Part shown: piece after piece, positions 34,765 through 47,680 of the stretch
Position numbering within the stretch: the first letter of the stretch is position 1
Layout of the letters: every line of letters begins with the position of its first letter
Assembly: GCA_001949185.1 (NCBI GenBank)
Contig: BDGG01000002.1
Location: forward strand, 7,778,772 to 7,842,771
Direction of reading: 5' to 3'
DNA from: Ramazzottius varieornatus
Taxonomy: Eukaryota; Tardigrada; Eutardigrada; Parachela; Ramazzottiidae
Length of the DNA: 64,000 nt
Made by a program: the position numbers and the translations under genes
The notes under the pieces: generated by a model
Seen by the model: the letters and a program-made list of their open reading frames with translations, nothing else
Databases searched by the model: none
What the model was told of the DNA's origin: nothing

Positions 34765-37700
34765 TTATGTGACGTCCATGGCGAAAGGGTTACGGGCTTC
34801 CTGCACGCAGTGTGCCAAGCGTTGCTTGTACTCCAGATACATTCGCTCGAACTGCGTCTTTCTGCCCAGCACTGGTAAGATGCCCACAAGAAGATCCCGC
34901 TTCTTCATGTTCTACAAAAGCACGTGGATTGTTGGTACTTCGGTCTACTTCCTCTTTGACGGGTTAAACCAGTAGTGTCTATTCAAGCACAAAATCAGAT
35001 AAAGCTACCAGTATTTCCGGTTCCCACAGCACCTCTTCGGCATCTTCCACGTCGCCCGGAGGTCCCAGAAGGGAATCCAGCAAGGAAACCAGCTGCAGCA
35101 TACAGTCTACACAAAGAAATTACCACCGTTAGAGAAGCTTCGACATGACTATGAACTGAATCTCCACATGCAACAACGTACTGTTGTCCACAAGAGTTTG
35201 GGCGTAGCAATTCAACCAGGCTTGGTACTCTGTAGGCGACTTCAGTACTCGGCAGAGGATCATCTGGTTCTCCATATGGTTGAGAGCAATACTGCGAGCA
35301 ATCTCGGCATTGGCGTTTTTCCCCGCGACATTACCAGATCTGAAAATATCAACCAAAAGCGTCGAATGACTTTTCGGCCCGATACTCGAACACACTTTAC
35401 AAGCTCGTTCCACGCAACCCGTACCTGAGTTTCTGAAGACGACTCAAAGGCCCATCGATATCCGGAACAGGCGCACTGTGACGAAGGGCGGAAGAAGACA
35501 ACAGATAATTACCCAGTCGTATGCTTTCATCGTGCGCCACCAACCTGCATACATTAATATCAACATGGTAGAACGTGTAAAAGGGGATAGTTTGCCGAGA
35601 CGAAACTTGCATCGTACCATGAGTTGTCAGAGAGATCACAGACAAAGTATCTTTGATCAGAGAGGGCAATCGCAGGTACATCGGTTGAGGTGAGATCCAC
35701 TTCGCTGATGGTCAAGCCCAGCGAGCCAGGAGTACGTAGCATCCACTCCACTGAGCCTAGACTACGACGCTTCCAAGTACCGCGAACATGCTTACTGCGA
35801 ACAAAGACGAACGATACATCATCCTTTAATTTAACAAGTATCTAGCGGGAAGACCATCCACCATCACAAAAATACAGATCACCCAACATAACATTCATTT
35901 CCGGTACAGCCTAATCTCAGTTATGTCACCTTACTCCATGTCTGCTTCTTCAGTACACAGAATTTTGTGGCTTCTTACCTCGTCCACAGGTCGACCTTGC
36001 AGTCCGTCGTGACCACCAGCAGCGAGTTCTTGGAGCAAGCCAAGAACGCCGCTGGTGAAGTCAGGCACTGTGTCCGGCTCAACAGCGTCCCTGACTCGCT
36101 GCACCAAATGGACAACGACCGGTCTTCACACACTGCCACCGAGATGACTCTAAAGAAAAGTCAACCTTATCAAGCACGGAACACCGAGACAACTTTTCCT
36201 TGAACTAAAGACATGGACTTACGAGTCAGCGCAGACTAGCACGACGGGAGACATCAAGTACTGCACCCATCTGGCACGGTTCCCAGACAGTAACTGGACT
36301 TTGTGGAACTTTTGTACGTGGGATGGACCATTCATCGGCTCGATGTCGTTCTCAGCCAGCAGAACGACACTATTGCTTCCGGCTACTGCGCTGTGACTTT
36401 CCACCTGTAGTTTAGGCATGACCAGCGGAGCCGGAAGTCGACGACTACTGGGAGTGGCTATGTGTCGCCGAGACCCGTGCGGATCACTGGACCGAGGAGT
36501 TTCCGGCAGCCTACTGCTACCTTCATCCACTTTCTGCAAAACACGTAATAAAAGGAAGTTATGCTGTTGGAAGAACTCAACTCGACATATGGCAGGCCGG
36601 CAAACAGAAATTATAAAATCGATCTCCCAAGTGGCGCATGTTTTCATTATTATTGGCTGGATGCATGCGCCACATGCGAGAACAATTTTGAACGCTTCGT
36701 TTGTCGGCCCTCCATTTGGCACGGCTGTTGTTAACAATGATCACTGTAAAAGTTCGGTTTGATTTTACCGGAAGATGGGATGTCTTGCCAAGGACGCCAT
36801 CCAGCATGTCAATCTTTGCTGGTTTATACTTGGCGAGCTTCCCAGCCGGCAAGGACTTTCGCTGTTTCTTGTTGGGTGGTATAGGTAGCTCGGTTACTGG
36901 TTCGTTGAGGGTCGGGTCTGGTACCGTCAAATGACCGTTCAGCTGAGCACCACCATTCGACTTCGTCTCTTTAGGCTTAGTCACTTTCCTGCAACAACAA
37001 AAGCCTTTGATGATTCGTACAACGGTACAAGAGACCAGTTCGATGTTAGAACCATACTCTGAAGCTTGGATCGAGACAACTTCCGCTTCCCTTTGGGTGT
37101 CAGACGGCTTGCTTCGATCCTTCATAGCGTCGACCGACCTCACAGCTGCGTCGAGTGGAAGCGGACCACGAGGTCTAGCCATGACAACATTCGAGATGGC
37201 CGAACTTTCATTCTGAGAAGGAACGCCGTCGACGATGCTGCCTTGCGATCGTTCATCCTGCACTGTTAGTGCAGTTGGTGTCATAGCTGGTTTACTACGT
37301 AGAAAAAAACAGCGCTTTACACTAGAATATATATTAGCCCGCTTTGAACACATGCTATTCAAGCATAAGCGTGGAAGATAATTCAGTAGACATGCATTAC
37401 TTGATAACTTGAGCAACTTCCGGTATGAAGACAGGAGTGATTCTCCGTCGTCCATTCGCCATGATCTTCTCGACTTGCTTTACCAAAGGAATCTGAAACA
37501 ACGGAAAGTAACGTATCGCCACAGAAGACCCGGAAGAGCACATTGTGTTTGACGGGACGTTGCCAGCAGCAGACGTACGCCTTCATAAGGAAGCTTGATA
37601 GCGTCCTGCGAGTTATCAGACATATTCGTAACGTCGGAGGACTTCTTCCGCCTTTGCGATTCGGCCTCTTGAGCATCGAGAAAGATGGAGGACTCTACGA

Positions 37701-39717
37701 TGTTGTGGGCTGCCGAAAAGGTACTTGCAGCTTCAACGACGGTTTTTCCGTACAGCTTACTGAGCGCCTGGGCCTAACATTTAAATAAGAGTGTAAGGAA
37801 ACCATCTTGACCACGTGTCTCAACCACGGAGAAAATTTTGGTTATTGTATACCTGCTGTTCTTTGGTGATGGCCGTGCCCGTGATTAGCTTACCGCAATA
37901 GATGTAAGCCATCGTCCCATCTGTACTGCAAGCCATGAACGAATAACCATCTGGAAACCTGAAAAAAGAATACGATGTTACGCCATCCTATTGGCAAAAT
38001 CAGTTTGTTTAGCCTTGTTCAAACTAGGGAGTACTGATGATCAATACTATACAGACTTACCACGAGATATCCATAATGGGAGCTTTGAAGAGTCCGGTGA
38101 AGACATGCGGTCTTCTGTTCTGAAAGCTCTATAAACAGAGAAACGATATAGAGAAAGCGAAAGTATCCATCGAGCTCAAGATTAACTTTCTTAAAAGTTT
38201 CAAGGGATGAAGGCCAAGTTCGGTCTTACCCAGACACTAGCCGTGTGGTCTCGACTTCCGGTGACACAGACACAGTAAGGTGCATTCTACAAGAAAGACA
38301 TCAAAATCCAATATCCGTTTCAGCATGATGATATCTTCGTGGGAAAGACACCGGATCCACTTACTTCATTCTTGTTAATGAACATTCGCGGGTTGAAGCG
38401 AACACAGACGACTGGTCGAGTATGTCCAGCTAGGTAATTTGTGGTAGTCCAGCCGTCCTGTGCTCCACGCTCAATGATCTGCGCTACTGGTCGTCCTTCA
38501 TTCGTCGCATGAGCGCTGATAATATTCATTCCATCCGTAGACCAATCCAGCCTTAGTATCTGAGTATTCCCATCACCCTAAAAGCCAAAAGATTCAAACT
38601 TCAATGCCCATTACAAATGGGACGTCACAAAAGGAAGCGCCCAATATAGTTATATCAAGTGGCGCACGCTTTCATTGTTCTTGGCTGGACGTGCGCGTCA
38701 CTTAAGGTTGCAATTTCGTACGTTTCGTATTCTGACCACCCAAAACTAATAACGTCGAAAAATTTAAGAAGGAAAACAAAACGTACATACAGCTTCAAAA
38801 ACTTCCGTGATGGATGTTTGCTGTTTCCAGTCGCTGGTTCTCCATATTCGGAGTGATCCGTCATCGGATTGCGACGCTAGATACTTCCCGATGGGATCCC
38901 ACACGACTCCCTTCACCAACCCACTGTGTCCACGAAGAGTCTGTAAAGCTTCGAATCCACTCTGTGCATTCCAGATAACCACTGTATTGTCGACACTGCA
39001 GGAAGCCAGGTAGGCATCATTTGGGCTCCAGTTAACGCCAAAGACATCCCCGGAATGCTTTCGTAGCGTGTGAACGCACTTCCAGTTCTCAGAGTCCTTA
39101 ATCCGCGTCTGCTGCCAAATCATCACGAAACTGTCGTCACCTCCGGAAGCCAGGTACTGCCCTTTATGCGACCATCGAACGCAGTTTACCACACCTGAAG
39201 ATAACCTCCTGTTACATTAATCTTAACGGAGACATATCACAGTAATTTACCCGTGTGATTGTCCATCTGACAAATTACGCGTAGATCTGCTTTCTCCGCT
39301 TTCAGCGCGTTAATATGCCACACCACGATCCTTCCACAATCTTCCCCTGCAACCACGGAACATTGATCATCCTTCTGTCTGCGCATATGGAAGTTGAACT
39401 GAGGAAAGATTTCCTACCCATTCCTCCGGCAGCAAAGCGAGTAGCATCCGGATGGACATCGGTAGTGTAGATGGGACTTTCTGCGAAAGAGGATGGTATA
39501 TAGACATGTGAGGTACTCTTTTTGATCAAAGGAAAGTGTGAGATGGCTACACACTCTTGAAGTTAGCGAACTGGAGCTTCAACACGAATCCGCTGTCGCT
39601 TCGATGAGGCTTGGACGGTGACGGCTTCTCTGCAATATGGTGTCCATTCACGTTGTTGACTAGGGTCTGGAGCTGTCTTCTCTTTACGTCCAGATCCTCC
39701 GGCTGATCGATCGCCAT
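34765..39717 (-). CDS. HIRA: Histone H3.3/H4 chaperone HIRA
   Basis: Nineteen exons, all in phase, 1031 residues (human 1017): 39717-39555, 39480-39418, 39346-39251, 39194-38791, 38577-38365, 38286-38230, 38128-38061, 37958-37853, 37773-37579, 37492-37401, 37294-37058, 36988-36769, 36533-36223, 36149-35979, 35794-35618, 35544-35425, 35339-35182, 35106-35009, 34911-34765. HIRA deposits H3.3-H4 independently of replication, with UBN1, CABIN1 and ASF1. The N-terminal WD40 propeller has SPIYTTDVHPDATRFAAGG, ICQMDNHTGVVNCVRWS, LASCSVDNTVVIWNA and GLVKGVVWDPIGKYLAS. The B domain that binds ASF1 is seen as NGRRRITPVFIP (exon 10). The Hira domain and C-terminus run from LLSGNRARWVQYLM to KKRDLLVGILPVLGRKTQFE. 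The N-terminus has a roughly 40-residue extension before FVLKLQFANFKKSPIY compared with human. Introns at 36.6 and 38.6 kb hold palindromic elements. Confidence 0.95.
36595..36712. mobile_element. Palindromic MITE copy 20 with flanking direct repeat
   Basis: HIRA intron. GGCCGGCAAACAGA opens and TTCGTTTGTCGGCC closes. Core TCCCAAGTGGCGCATG and CATGCGCCACATGCGAG. Flanked by CATATGGCA (36586-36594) and CATTTGGCA (36713-36721), 8 of 9 identical, probably a target-site duplication. Confidence 0.82.
38643..38718. mobile_element. Palindromic MITE copy 21 (core only)
   Basis: HIRA intron between the WD40 exons. Core ATATCAAGTGGCGCACGC and GACGTGCGCGTCACTTAAGG with loop TTTCATTGTTCTTGGCTG. Outer arms are absent. 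Confidence 0.7.
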
Positions 39718-40741
39718 GATGATTGCTAGCTGGCTAGGGCAGCTGAATTCTGAAGCTCAAGAAGTGAGTGTGGTAGTGGCTGAAAGATGACTTCGATGAG
39801 TTCCGATCGAGGACGAGGAGAAAAAGGTAACGTGACTAGCGTTAGCGCAAGTTGAAGCTGGATCCAATCGACTCCTCAATCGTCCAACACTAGCATCGCG
39901 GTGGCTCCTTCGCGCCTATCCAGAACCTGGAAGCATACACTTAAGAGTCTCAAGATCGAGCTATGAGAGTTTCAAGAGCAGTTTTGCGGAAGATGCAGAA
40001 TAGTTCCAAGTTCCAGCTTCATAAACGCCATTCAGCGCCAAAAACAATTTTCCGATAGCGTATTTTCGATGGTGAAGCCAATCAACCAACAACCAATCGA
40101 CCATCCTCGACGAAAAGGGGGTTTAGGGGGTACCAAAACCCACTAAAATCACAAAATTTCACTGCTTCGGTGTTCTCCGAGCGTCGACGTCATGAAAATT
40201 TGGCACTTTTTCACGCCAATCTCATGGTGCAGGCGTGTGGACATTGTGACGTCATGGGCGCATAAGTCTGGGCTCGTAGAACAGTGCGTGGAAACTGGAA
40301 ACCGTACGAGCTGCGCAAATCGAATCGACTATGTCACTATGCTATCAGCTGTTCCCCTTTTCATTCATTTGAAAGCTTGATTGATTGGATAAAAGTTGTA
40401 CCGTCCTTGACTCCTTGGGAAACAACCCTGCAAACTTTGATTTTCGAGGTGAACCATTCCTTGTTCTTCTTTAGATATCCTGCCAAACTCCCTAAATCTC
40501 GAAGGAAACGTACGTGATCCTGCAGTAGTTCGCTGTCTAGGCCTCTGGAACGTGGGCAAGATCAGGCGGGTGCGATAGTCCGAATACAAAACGCCTTCAG
40601 TTGGAACAGATCATCTCGTCACGCAAAGGGTGGTGCACTCGTTGGATTTGTCGGGTACAAGGACTTTACTGCGGGAAGAGGTATGACTCTGCTGGACTCG
40701 AATTCTCATGGATTGAGAAGTATAGCTGCATTTGATACATC
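39718..40741. other. Intergenic upstream of HIRA
   Basis: Likely holds the HIRA promoter and 5' UTR and the upstream region of a small plus-strand ORF. No other gene or repeat of the palindromic family is seen. Confidence 0.4.
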
Positions 40742-41008
40742 ATGCGTTGGTTTTGCAGGCTACCGTCTTTCTTACGAATCACGATGGTGTCTGAGCGAGC
40801 AGTATATGCAGCCGTGTGCGGCGGTTTGGGTGCTCTCCTTTTCTACATGTTCAAGTCGGAAAACAACACCGTGAACAACCAACGGGACTTCCTTTTTTCC
40901 CTAAACAAAGGTACAGAACGTGGGTTGGATCTGACCACGAATGCGCATATCGAACAGGGACCTGATAACAAACCTCAGCATATTGTGAAGCCTGGGAAGA
41001 ATTTTTAA
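40742..41008 (+). CDS. Small single-pass membrane protein, unknown
   Basis: ATG at 40742 gives 88 residues. A second ATG at 40784 gives 74 and is the likelier start, since an acceptor-like TTTTGCAG lies between them. An N-terminal hydrophobic helix (AVYAAVCGGLGALLFYMF) is followed by a polar tail ending HIVKPGKNF. The layout, a short N-terminal anchor with a hydrophilic tail, is typical of small mitochondrial or ER membrane proteins, but I recognise no family. Confidence 0.42.
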   Translation: MRWFCRLPSFLRITMVSERAVYAAVCGGLGALLFYMFKSENNTVNNQRDFLFSLNKGTERGLDLTTNAHIEQGPDNKPQHIVKPGKNF

Positions 41009-41371
41009 ACATTTTTTCAGTTCATTACTGCGTGGTGTTTGTCCTGTAACACATTCAGTTTACTACGCTGCAGTTTATGGGTGTTCGAGTGTTGCTATGT
41101 TAGTCTTTGGACTGTGAAAAGTTGTACTGGTGCGGGAATTTGAACTCCTGCGGAATTTTGCGACGATGGATATAAGAGCTTCTCTGCAATAACTGGACTT
41201 TTGTGCTCCTTCTCGATAGCTTGCTTGTTCGGTCCGGGTAGCTTCGTTGATGATTAGAATAAGGAAAATTCTGGAAATGATTGTCTGTTTAGGAATTACT
41301 GGAGAGAAAGTGGGATCGCTGTTGGGAAGTGGTGAAACCTCCTGAAAGACCTTTATCTTCCTGGCACAGCG

Positions 41372-41713
41372 ATGCATTCGTCGTTACTTCCGGTGACGTC
41401 ACCGGAGCACCTGTTATTGATCAACAATCAATCTAAATCAAAAATTGAAAAAGCTGTGAGGGCTGTCATGCAGAACGCGTCGCTCGTTGACACTGTAGGG
41501 CTGCAGTACCTCGCCGTTTGCAAACAACGGCGTGCCGAAATGCTGACTAATTCAGCAGCCGCCATGGATAGAGGACAAACACTCATCAATATTTGCGTGG
41601 AAGGTCGGGAATCAAGTCATAAGCTGACTTTTTACGACATGAATTGCAGAAATACTCTCATCCGCATCGCGGAAGACAATATTCTCAAAATTCAGAGCTC
41701 TAAAATATTTTAA
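41372..41713 (+). CDS. Intronless ORF, unknown
   Basis: 113 residues, ATG to TAA. It has protein-like composition with helical stretches (KIEKAVRAVMQNASLVDTVG, YLAVCKQRRAEMLTNSAAAM). No signal, membrane segment or known motif. It lies alone in the sense orientation between two confident genes. Confidence 0.4.
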   Translation: MHSSLLPVTSPEHLLLINNQSKSKIEKAVRAVMQNASLVDTVGLQYLAVCKQRRAEMLTNSAAAMDRGQTLINICVEGRESSHKLTFYDMNCRNTLIRIAEDNILKIQSSKIF

Positions 41714-42147
41714 AATGCTTCCCGGTGTTACGGCTTACTCCTGGGGGTCCGACGGAGAGGTTTTTTCAATAGATCTTATACATTTATTCATTTGGTTGCA
41801 TGGTCGATGACGTAACCAATTTTTCGCTCCGCCTCGATATTCGCATAACATAATGAATCAACCGCTTGAGCCTGTGTTCCATTCTCCGGCAAGGCGAGGT
41901 ACAGCAGCTCATGGGTGTTCGTTGATTGAGATCGACATCGAAAATTCAGGCACTTCCGGATTCCGACGTCTTTATAGTTCGTGCTTTTCTCGCGTTACGT
42001 ATTCCATGCTTATCTAATCTTCATGGTTCAAGACAGGATATCGCTGTAGAAACATCGAAAGGGGACGGCTGCACAGGAAGGATCGCCACAGGCTACGGCT
42101 GCATCGTCTCGACAAAAGCCACAACGTGTCCACGATAAAAGTTTCCA

Positions 42148-43916
42148 ATGACAACAACGAGTAAGTGTCTTATCTTCGTTCCCCAACAAACGCAAACAGA
42201 AGTTACAGAAGCCCATTGTTGACGATAAGACTCACCATCGTGTCGACTGCAGATTATCCCGTGGAGAAGAACCCGTTCGACGATGAGGAGGACGACGACG
42301 CTAACAATCCTTTCCGTTCGGACGACGACGACGAGGAAAGCGTCCAGCAGATACAAAAGAGACACGATGTCCATGGTAGTGATCCGTTTCCGGCAATCGT
42401 TCAGCGCGCTTCCGATGAACAAGCTCTGTTCCCCATCACGGGAAGAGCTTCCAGTGTTTCACCCGAACAGGAAACCAAGCCTTCGTCTGTGAAGCCTTCT
42501 CCTCTACCTCGACGCTCGTTAAACGTTTCCTCAGATGGTAACGAAACGTCGTCAAGTGCGTCTTATCGTTCGAGGACGTCTCAGACTGACGGTCCGAATG
42601 ATGGGCAGCCCATTAAGAAAGACTCCGAACGACCCAGTTCAGCCTTTTGCCCCACGCCGTCGCCTAAAGTTAAGCGGAAAGCGCCTTCAGTGCCAGTCGT
42701 CGTTACCTCCAGTCGAACGAGCCTCAATACAAGCCCCTTACCTGCTCCAACAAGTCCTTCTCCAGGAGGAAGAAGTAAGAAGACCGCACCGTTACCTCCT
42801 CCAGCCCGAAGAAGAGTTGATTCTGCAAACGAAAGACGGAAAAGCTCGACGGTAAACAGAAGGCGTAACAAACCGATAAGATCGTCTTCACAACTGGCGC
42901 ATGCTTACATTGTCTCCGGTCGGTAGCGTGCGTCACTAGGTGAAAACGATTCTGTCGAGTTTGTTTGCCTAGATCCAGACCTTCAGATTGCCTTCAGTTA
43001 GAAGAAAAGATTCGAGAAATAACAAACAGATTAACCTTTGTTGTCCGTTCATCATGTGAATGATCTGATCTGGTTTTCTGTTTCCCCAGGATGCTGAAAC
43101 GTCGGGAATGGGGGAATCGTTGAGGAACATGAGGATCGGTAGTAACTTTTCTACGTCATCCCTTCATTCAAGAAGGGACAGTACAGCTTCCTCCTTGTCC
43201 ATTCCTCGCTCGGATGCTGCGACGCCTGACGATCGAAGCCTAGCGGAACAAGCCAGTGATACCGAAGACCTGGAACGGCACTACAACGAGCTCATGGAGA
43301 GCCTCAAGACTGAACATCATAACATCGAGTCAGAGCTACGCGACCTGATTGCCATTCCTGCTAAACTGAAAACGACCAAACAGGTAAGTGCTGACCGTCG
43401 AAAATGGGACCGGGGCAAACCATCTTCAAAGATCGTTTCACCAAGTGGCCTACGTTTCAGGTTGTTGGTTGGATGCGTGCGCCATTCGGAAAACGATCTT
43501 GTCGAGTTTGCCCAAGTGGCGCGCATTCTCAAAGTTGTTGGCTGGAACTTGCGCCACTTGGGATTCGACAAGATCGCTTTTCCGAGTGGCGCACATTTCC
43601 AGTTGATAACACCTATAGTGTGCGCCACTTTTGAAATCAATCTTGTCGGGTCAGTTCTCCAGTAGCTTTGGTCCCGAATGTTCTACTTGGAAATGCCTTT
43701 AGGTTTAGGAAAACTCACGCAGGTTTCTTGCTGCAGGCTGCAAGGGAAGAAAAGCTGGTGAAGGACCTGATGGAAAACGTCAGAAAGAGAAACGAACTGG
43801 AGGAGGAAACTGACGATCACGAGACGCAGCATACGCTGGGCTTGGAAGGTCCAACAAAGAAGATGAAAAAGAAACGGCATTTCAGGTTGAAGAAGCTCCT
43901 TGGTGTGAAGAAGTAG
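42148..43916 (+). CDS. bMERB-domain protein (MICAL-like/EHBP1-like), no CH or LIM
   Basis: Four exons (42148-42160, 42253-42851, 43090-43383, 43737-43916), in phase, 361 residues. The bMERB domain binds Rab8-family GTPases; MICALL and EHBP1 proteins use it with EHD-binding NPF motifs in endocytic recycling. Two NPF motifs (NPFDD, NPFRS) lie within the first 30 residues. A long Ser/Pro/Arg-rich linker with PLPRR and KKTAPLPPPARRR follows. Next comes a coiled region matching the second half of bMERB (DLERHYNELMESLKTEH, ESELRDLIAIP, EEKLVKDLMENVRKRNELEE), then a Lys-rich tail. The CH and LIM domains of MICALL are absent and the bMERB domain looks short. Exon 1 contributes only four codons. Intron 2 has one palindrome and intron 3 a three-core one. 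Confidence 0.72.
42876..42972. mobile_element. Palindromic MITE copy 22
   Basis: Intron 2 of the bMERB gene. Left arm GATAAGATCGTCTTCACAAC, core TGGCGCATGC and AGCGTGCGTCACTAGG, right arm TGTCGAGTTTGTTTGCC. Confidence 0.72.
43406..43675. mobile_element. Palindromic MITE copy 23, three hairpin cores
   Basis: Intron 3 of the bMERB gene. GGGACCGGGGCAAAC opens and TTTGGTCCC closes. Three consecutive cores (43440-43494, 43510-43563, 43576-43632) are separated by GATCTTGTCGAGTTTGCCC and ATTCGACAAGATCGCTTTTC. It is the largest and most modular copy in the window. Confidence 0.82.
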
Positions 43917-44478
43917 ACGTGGTCGTCCTCCCAGACGGTTTTTGTGCTCTTGGTTGTTTCACTTTCTTGTCACTCTCTGGATGTCTTTGTGTTGTTTCTT
44001 ATCTTTTATCGTCTGACCGTTGTCTTTCCGGCCACAATATCCTCATTTTAATCTCTGTACCTGGCAAGATTTCTTCTTTTCCGGTTTTACTTCTCGGTTT
44101 GATACAGTATTTTACCGACCGATGTTTTACATTGACTTCCTGGCTATTTTACGAACCATAAGATCGCGCGTTCTCCTCTGTACTTCCTTCCCTACTCGAT
44201 CTTCTGATTTCTGGCTTCTACATCAAGGGAATGAAGTTCCTCTATAGATCGTTTTACTGGTTTGAAAATCTGATGTATTCCGAGATATTTGAGTCTAAAG
44301 GGACTCTTCGAGACGTTACAATCTTCACCAACTCGATTCAGAAGGATGCTGCAAAATCTAGAGAATCGTCGACAACAAGAGCTAACACTTGAAAACAAAT
44401 AACCAGACAACTACCGTTTTTCCTCGGCTGTACAAGATAGAGAATGTGAGATCAACAACAAGGCTTCAGACCAAATAG

Positions 44479-44970
44479 TTAAGCTCGTTCTCCTCGGATG
44501 CGACGCGCCAGTTGGATGTCTTTGGGCATAATTGTGACTCGCTTAGCGTGGATGGCGCACAAGTTGGTGTCTTCGAAGAGACCGACCAGGTAGGCTTCAG
44601 CAGCTTCCTGCAACAAGAGATCAAGATCAGCGAAACGTTGGAGGAATGAACCGAAGAAACCACTGAACAGGGAACGGGATTGGTTTACCTGCAAGGCCAT
44701 AACAGCTGACGACTGGAAGCGCAGATCCGTCTTGAAGTCCTGGGCGATCTCACGGACGAGACGTTGGAAGGGCAGCTTGCGGATGAGCAGTTCGGTCGAC
44801 TTTTGATAGCGACGGATCTCACGAAGAGCGACGGTGCCTGGTCGATAACGATGGGGCTTCTTGACACCTCCGGTGGCGGGAGCGGATTTACGGGCAGCTT
44901 TGGTGGCCAACTGCTTGCGAGGAGCCTTGCCTCCGGTCGACTTGCGGGCTGTCTGCTTGGTTCGGGCCAT
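44479..44970 (-). CDS. Histone H3, replication-type sequence, one intron
   Basis: Exons 44970-44689 and 44607-44479 give the standard 136 residues. KSAPATGG (A31) and SSAVMALQ (S87, V89, M90) mark it as H3.1/H3.2-like rather than H3.3. Residue 96 is Ala (EAAEAYL) rather than the usual Cys or Ser. The intron lies after Gln93, is 81 bp, and has no in-frame stop. The gene diverges from H4, and a TATA element and a CCAATCAGAG box lie upstream. The 3' region shows no GGYYYTTNTNARRGCC-type stem-loop. It supplies core H3 to nucleosomes. Confidence 0.95.
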   Translation of the reverse strand: MARTKQTARKSTGGKAPRKQLATKAARKSAPATGGVKKPHRYRPGTVALREIRRYQKSTELLIRKLPFQRLVREIAQDFKTDLRFQSSAVMALQVNQSRSLFSGFFGSFLQRFADLDLLLQEAAEAYLVGLFEDTNLCAIHAKRVTIMPKDIQLARRIRGERA

Positions 44971-45110
44971 CCTGACTCGCGAGTGCGGACTCTGGACGTG
45001 AGGACTGTACCTACAGGGAGAGAAAAAGGACTTCGAATGAAGGAGCAATAACTTCAGCGTAGAGAAGTACACAAATTGCAACTGATGATGTTCCCTGAAG
45101 TTTTGGCAGC

Positions 45111-45120
45111 TGTTCTTATA
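45111..45120 (-). promoter_or_regulatory. TATA box of H3
   Basis: TATAAGAACA reading leftward, 140 bp from the ATG. A CCAATCAGAG box (the reverse complement of CTCTGATTGG at 45162-45171) lies about 40 bp further upstream. Confidence 0.6.
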
Positions 45121-45460
45121 GCCTCGAGAGGGAAAGAGAACCGAGAGAAAAGGCTCGAACTGCTCTGATTGGTCTTACAGCCCTGAATGAAACGTCCAAG
45201 CCCGCCCTCACAAGGCAGACGATTTCAAAACTACCGCTTTCTTTCACTGTTCTTCCCAATTATTCTGTTTTTTAGTGGGAGTAAAAAGCTAAGCGAGGAA
45301 AAAAAATCCGTCTATTTCAGGAGGAAACGACTGAAAATCAAATTTTCCCAGAGTTGAAAAGGAAGGATTCCAGCGGTTTGTCTGGAACCCAAAGATGCAT
45401 GAATGGAAAACTAATCACGGTTTCTCTCTCATCGACGTTGAGAGAGAAAACCGCAAAACT

Positions 45461-45470
45461 CTCTGATTGG
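45461..45470 (+). promoter_or_regulatory. CTCTGATTGG decamer in the H4 promoter
   Basis: The same ten bases occur at 45162-45171 in the H3 promoter. They contain an inverted CCAAT box and sit 60 bp before the H4 TATA element. This suggests a shared control site in the 680-bp divergent promoter. Confidence 0.5.
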
Positions 45471-45529
45471 CCACAGTGTTAGCGCACCCTTTCAAGGTAC
45501 TTGGCCCCGCCTTCGCCTGTTGCCAGTGA

Positions 45530-45536
45530 TATAAAT
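45530..45536 (+). promoter_or_regulatory. TATA box of H4
   Basis: TATAAAT, about 115 bp before the ATG. Confidence 0.6.
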
Positions 45537-45651
45537 CACGCTGCAAATTTCATCCCTGACATCAGTTTAAGCTTTCTAAGTTTTCGAACGCTTTTCGTCG
45601 TTTTCATCTAGTAGCTCTTGCAAGTACCTTCGTCGTCAGCCCTCAGCAATC

Positions 45652-46077
<426 letters not shown>

Positions 46078-47096
46078 ATTGTACCCTGAATTTGTTGCTT
46101 TGAAGTCATTGAGTAGTCCTTAGTTTCCCTTTTTCCGATGATCTCTGCGTTGCGAAGATTTTGTCCTGTTCGCTGCTGTACATAGATACTTCTCCATCCG
46201 ACATCATCTTCGGTTGTTTAACTTTTACAGACTGAGCCTCTCACTCCACTGGACTTTTGCATAAAAAATGAAACTTGTCTCTCCATCCGTTCCCAAGAAA
46301 CAAGCAGGGAAAAGACTCTAGAGGCGCTCGAGGGAGAAGAATGAGATTGCTTTACTCGAAGAGTCCGCACTGGCCATTTACATTGATAGGGCGCACCTCG
46401 ATACGGTCTGCCTGCGGAATTTTACGACTTTTTGAACGCAGGTGCACGTCGCCGAACATTGCAGAAATTACCTCGTTCAGATGGCTCATGACGTAGAAGG
46501 TAAGAATTCGCTATGACGTCAAGGGTACTCACCGTTATCTTTGCAGCCACCTAGTTTTCTGAAGTCGTTCCGCAAAATTTTACATCCGCCGAAGCTGACT
46601 CGAGGTTGCCATCTTTGATAGGCTGTCGTTGGGGAAGCCTGCAGCACTTTTTTGTTCGTGACGTTACATATAAAATTCCGGATCTCCATCCATTAATTTA
46701 TGTCGTTACTGGGCGCGTGACGTAGTGCACTCATTGGTTGAGTACTCCGCGACCGCTCCTGAGTAGCCATCATGTTGTCGAACTTTACCCTCGAATCTCG
46801 TCTTCCTCTGATCAGAAGCTCAGACATTACCTGTCTGTGTTGGATCTTGATAGGTGTCCAAACTTCCGAGCGGGACGGAACAGGTGAGTGGCTTTTATGT
46901 ACCCCAACGAACGTTGAAACTCTGGAAATTCAGCTATTTACAAACCAGAAATTTCGTTCTTCGTAAAATAGATTCGTAAAGGTGCAGTAGCGAACTACAG
47001 CTAACGGCTTGATAAAACAAATGTTTCGAGGGAACGAAATAATCATGTACGAGATCTAGAAGTTCAAAACAAAGTCTGAGAACAAGGAACAGACGT
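46078..47096. other. Spacer between H4 and H2B
   Basis: Holds the 3' ends of two convergent histone genes. Short frames at 46275-46496 and 46772-46966 have no recognisable content. No fifth (H1) histone gene is present. Confidence 0.5.
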
Positions 47097-47565
<469 letters not shown>

Positions 47566-47680
47566 GATGCGGCTTGAAGTTGACGAGACCTAAAAGCGGG
47601 AGAATATCACAAAGTACAAGTAAAGCACGGAGAATAACAACTGACTCGGAAGGTGAGGTGCCAGAATCTGCCAGCAGCGC

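Noticed and set aside
39350-39418. Apparent frameshift in HIRA after GGMG
   Set aside because: An acceptor at TGGTTGCAG|GGGAAG (exon start 39346) restores the frame exactly and matches other HIRA proteins.
41120-41160. GCGGGAATTTGAACTCCTGC, tRNA T-arm-like
   Set aside because: The T stem does not pair properly and the rest of the cloverleaf is absent; more likely a short chance inverted repeat.
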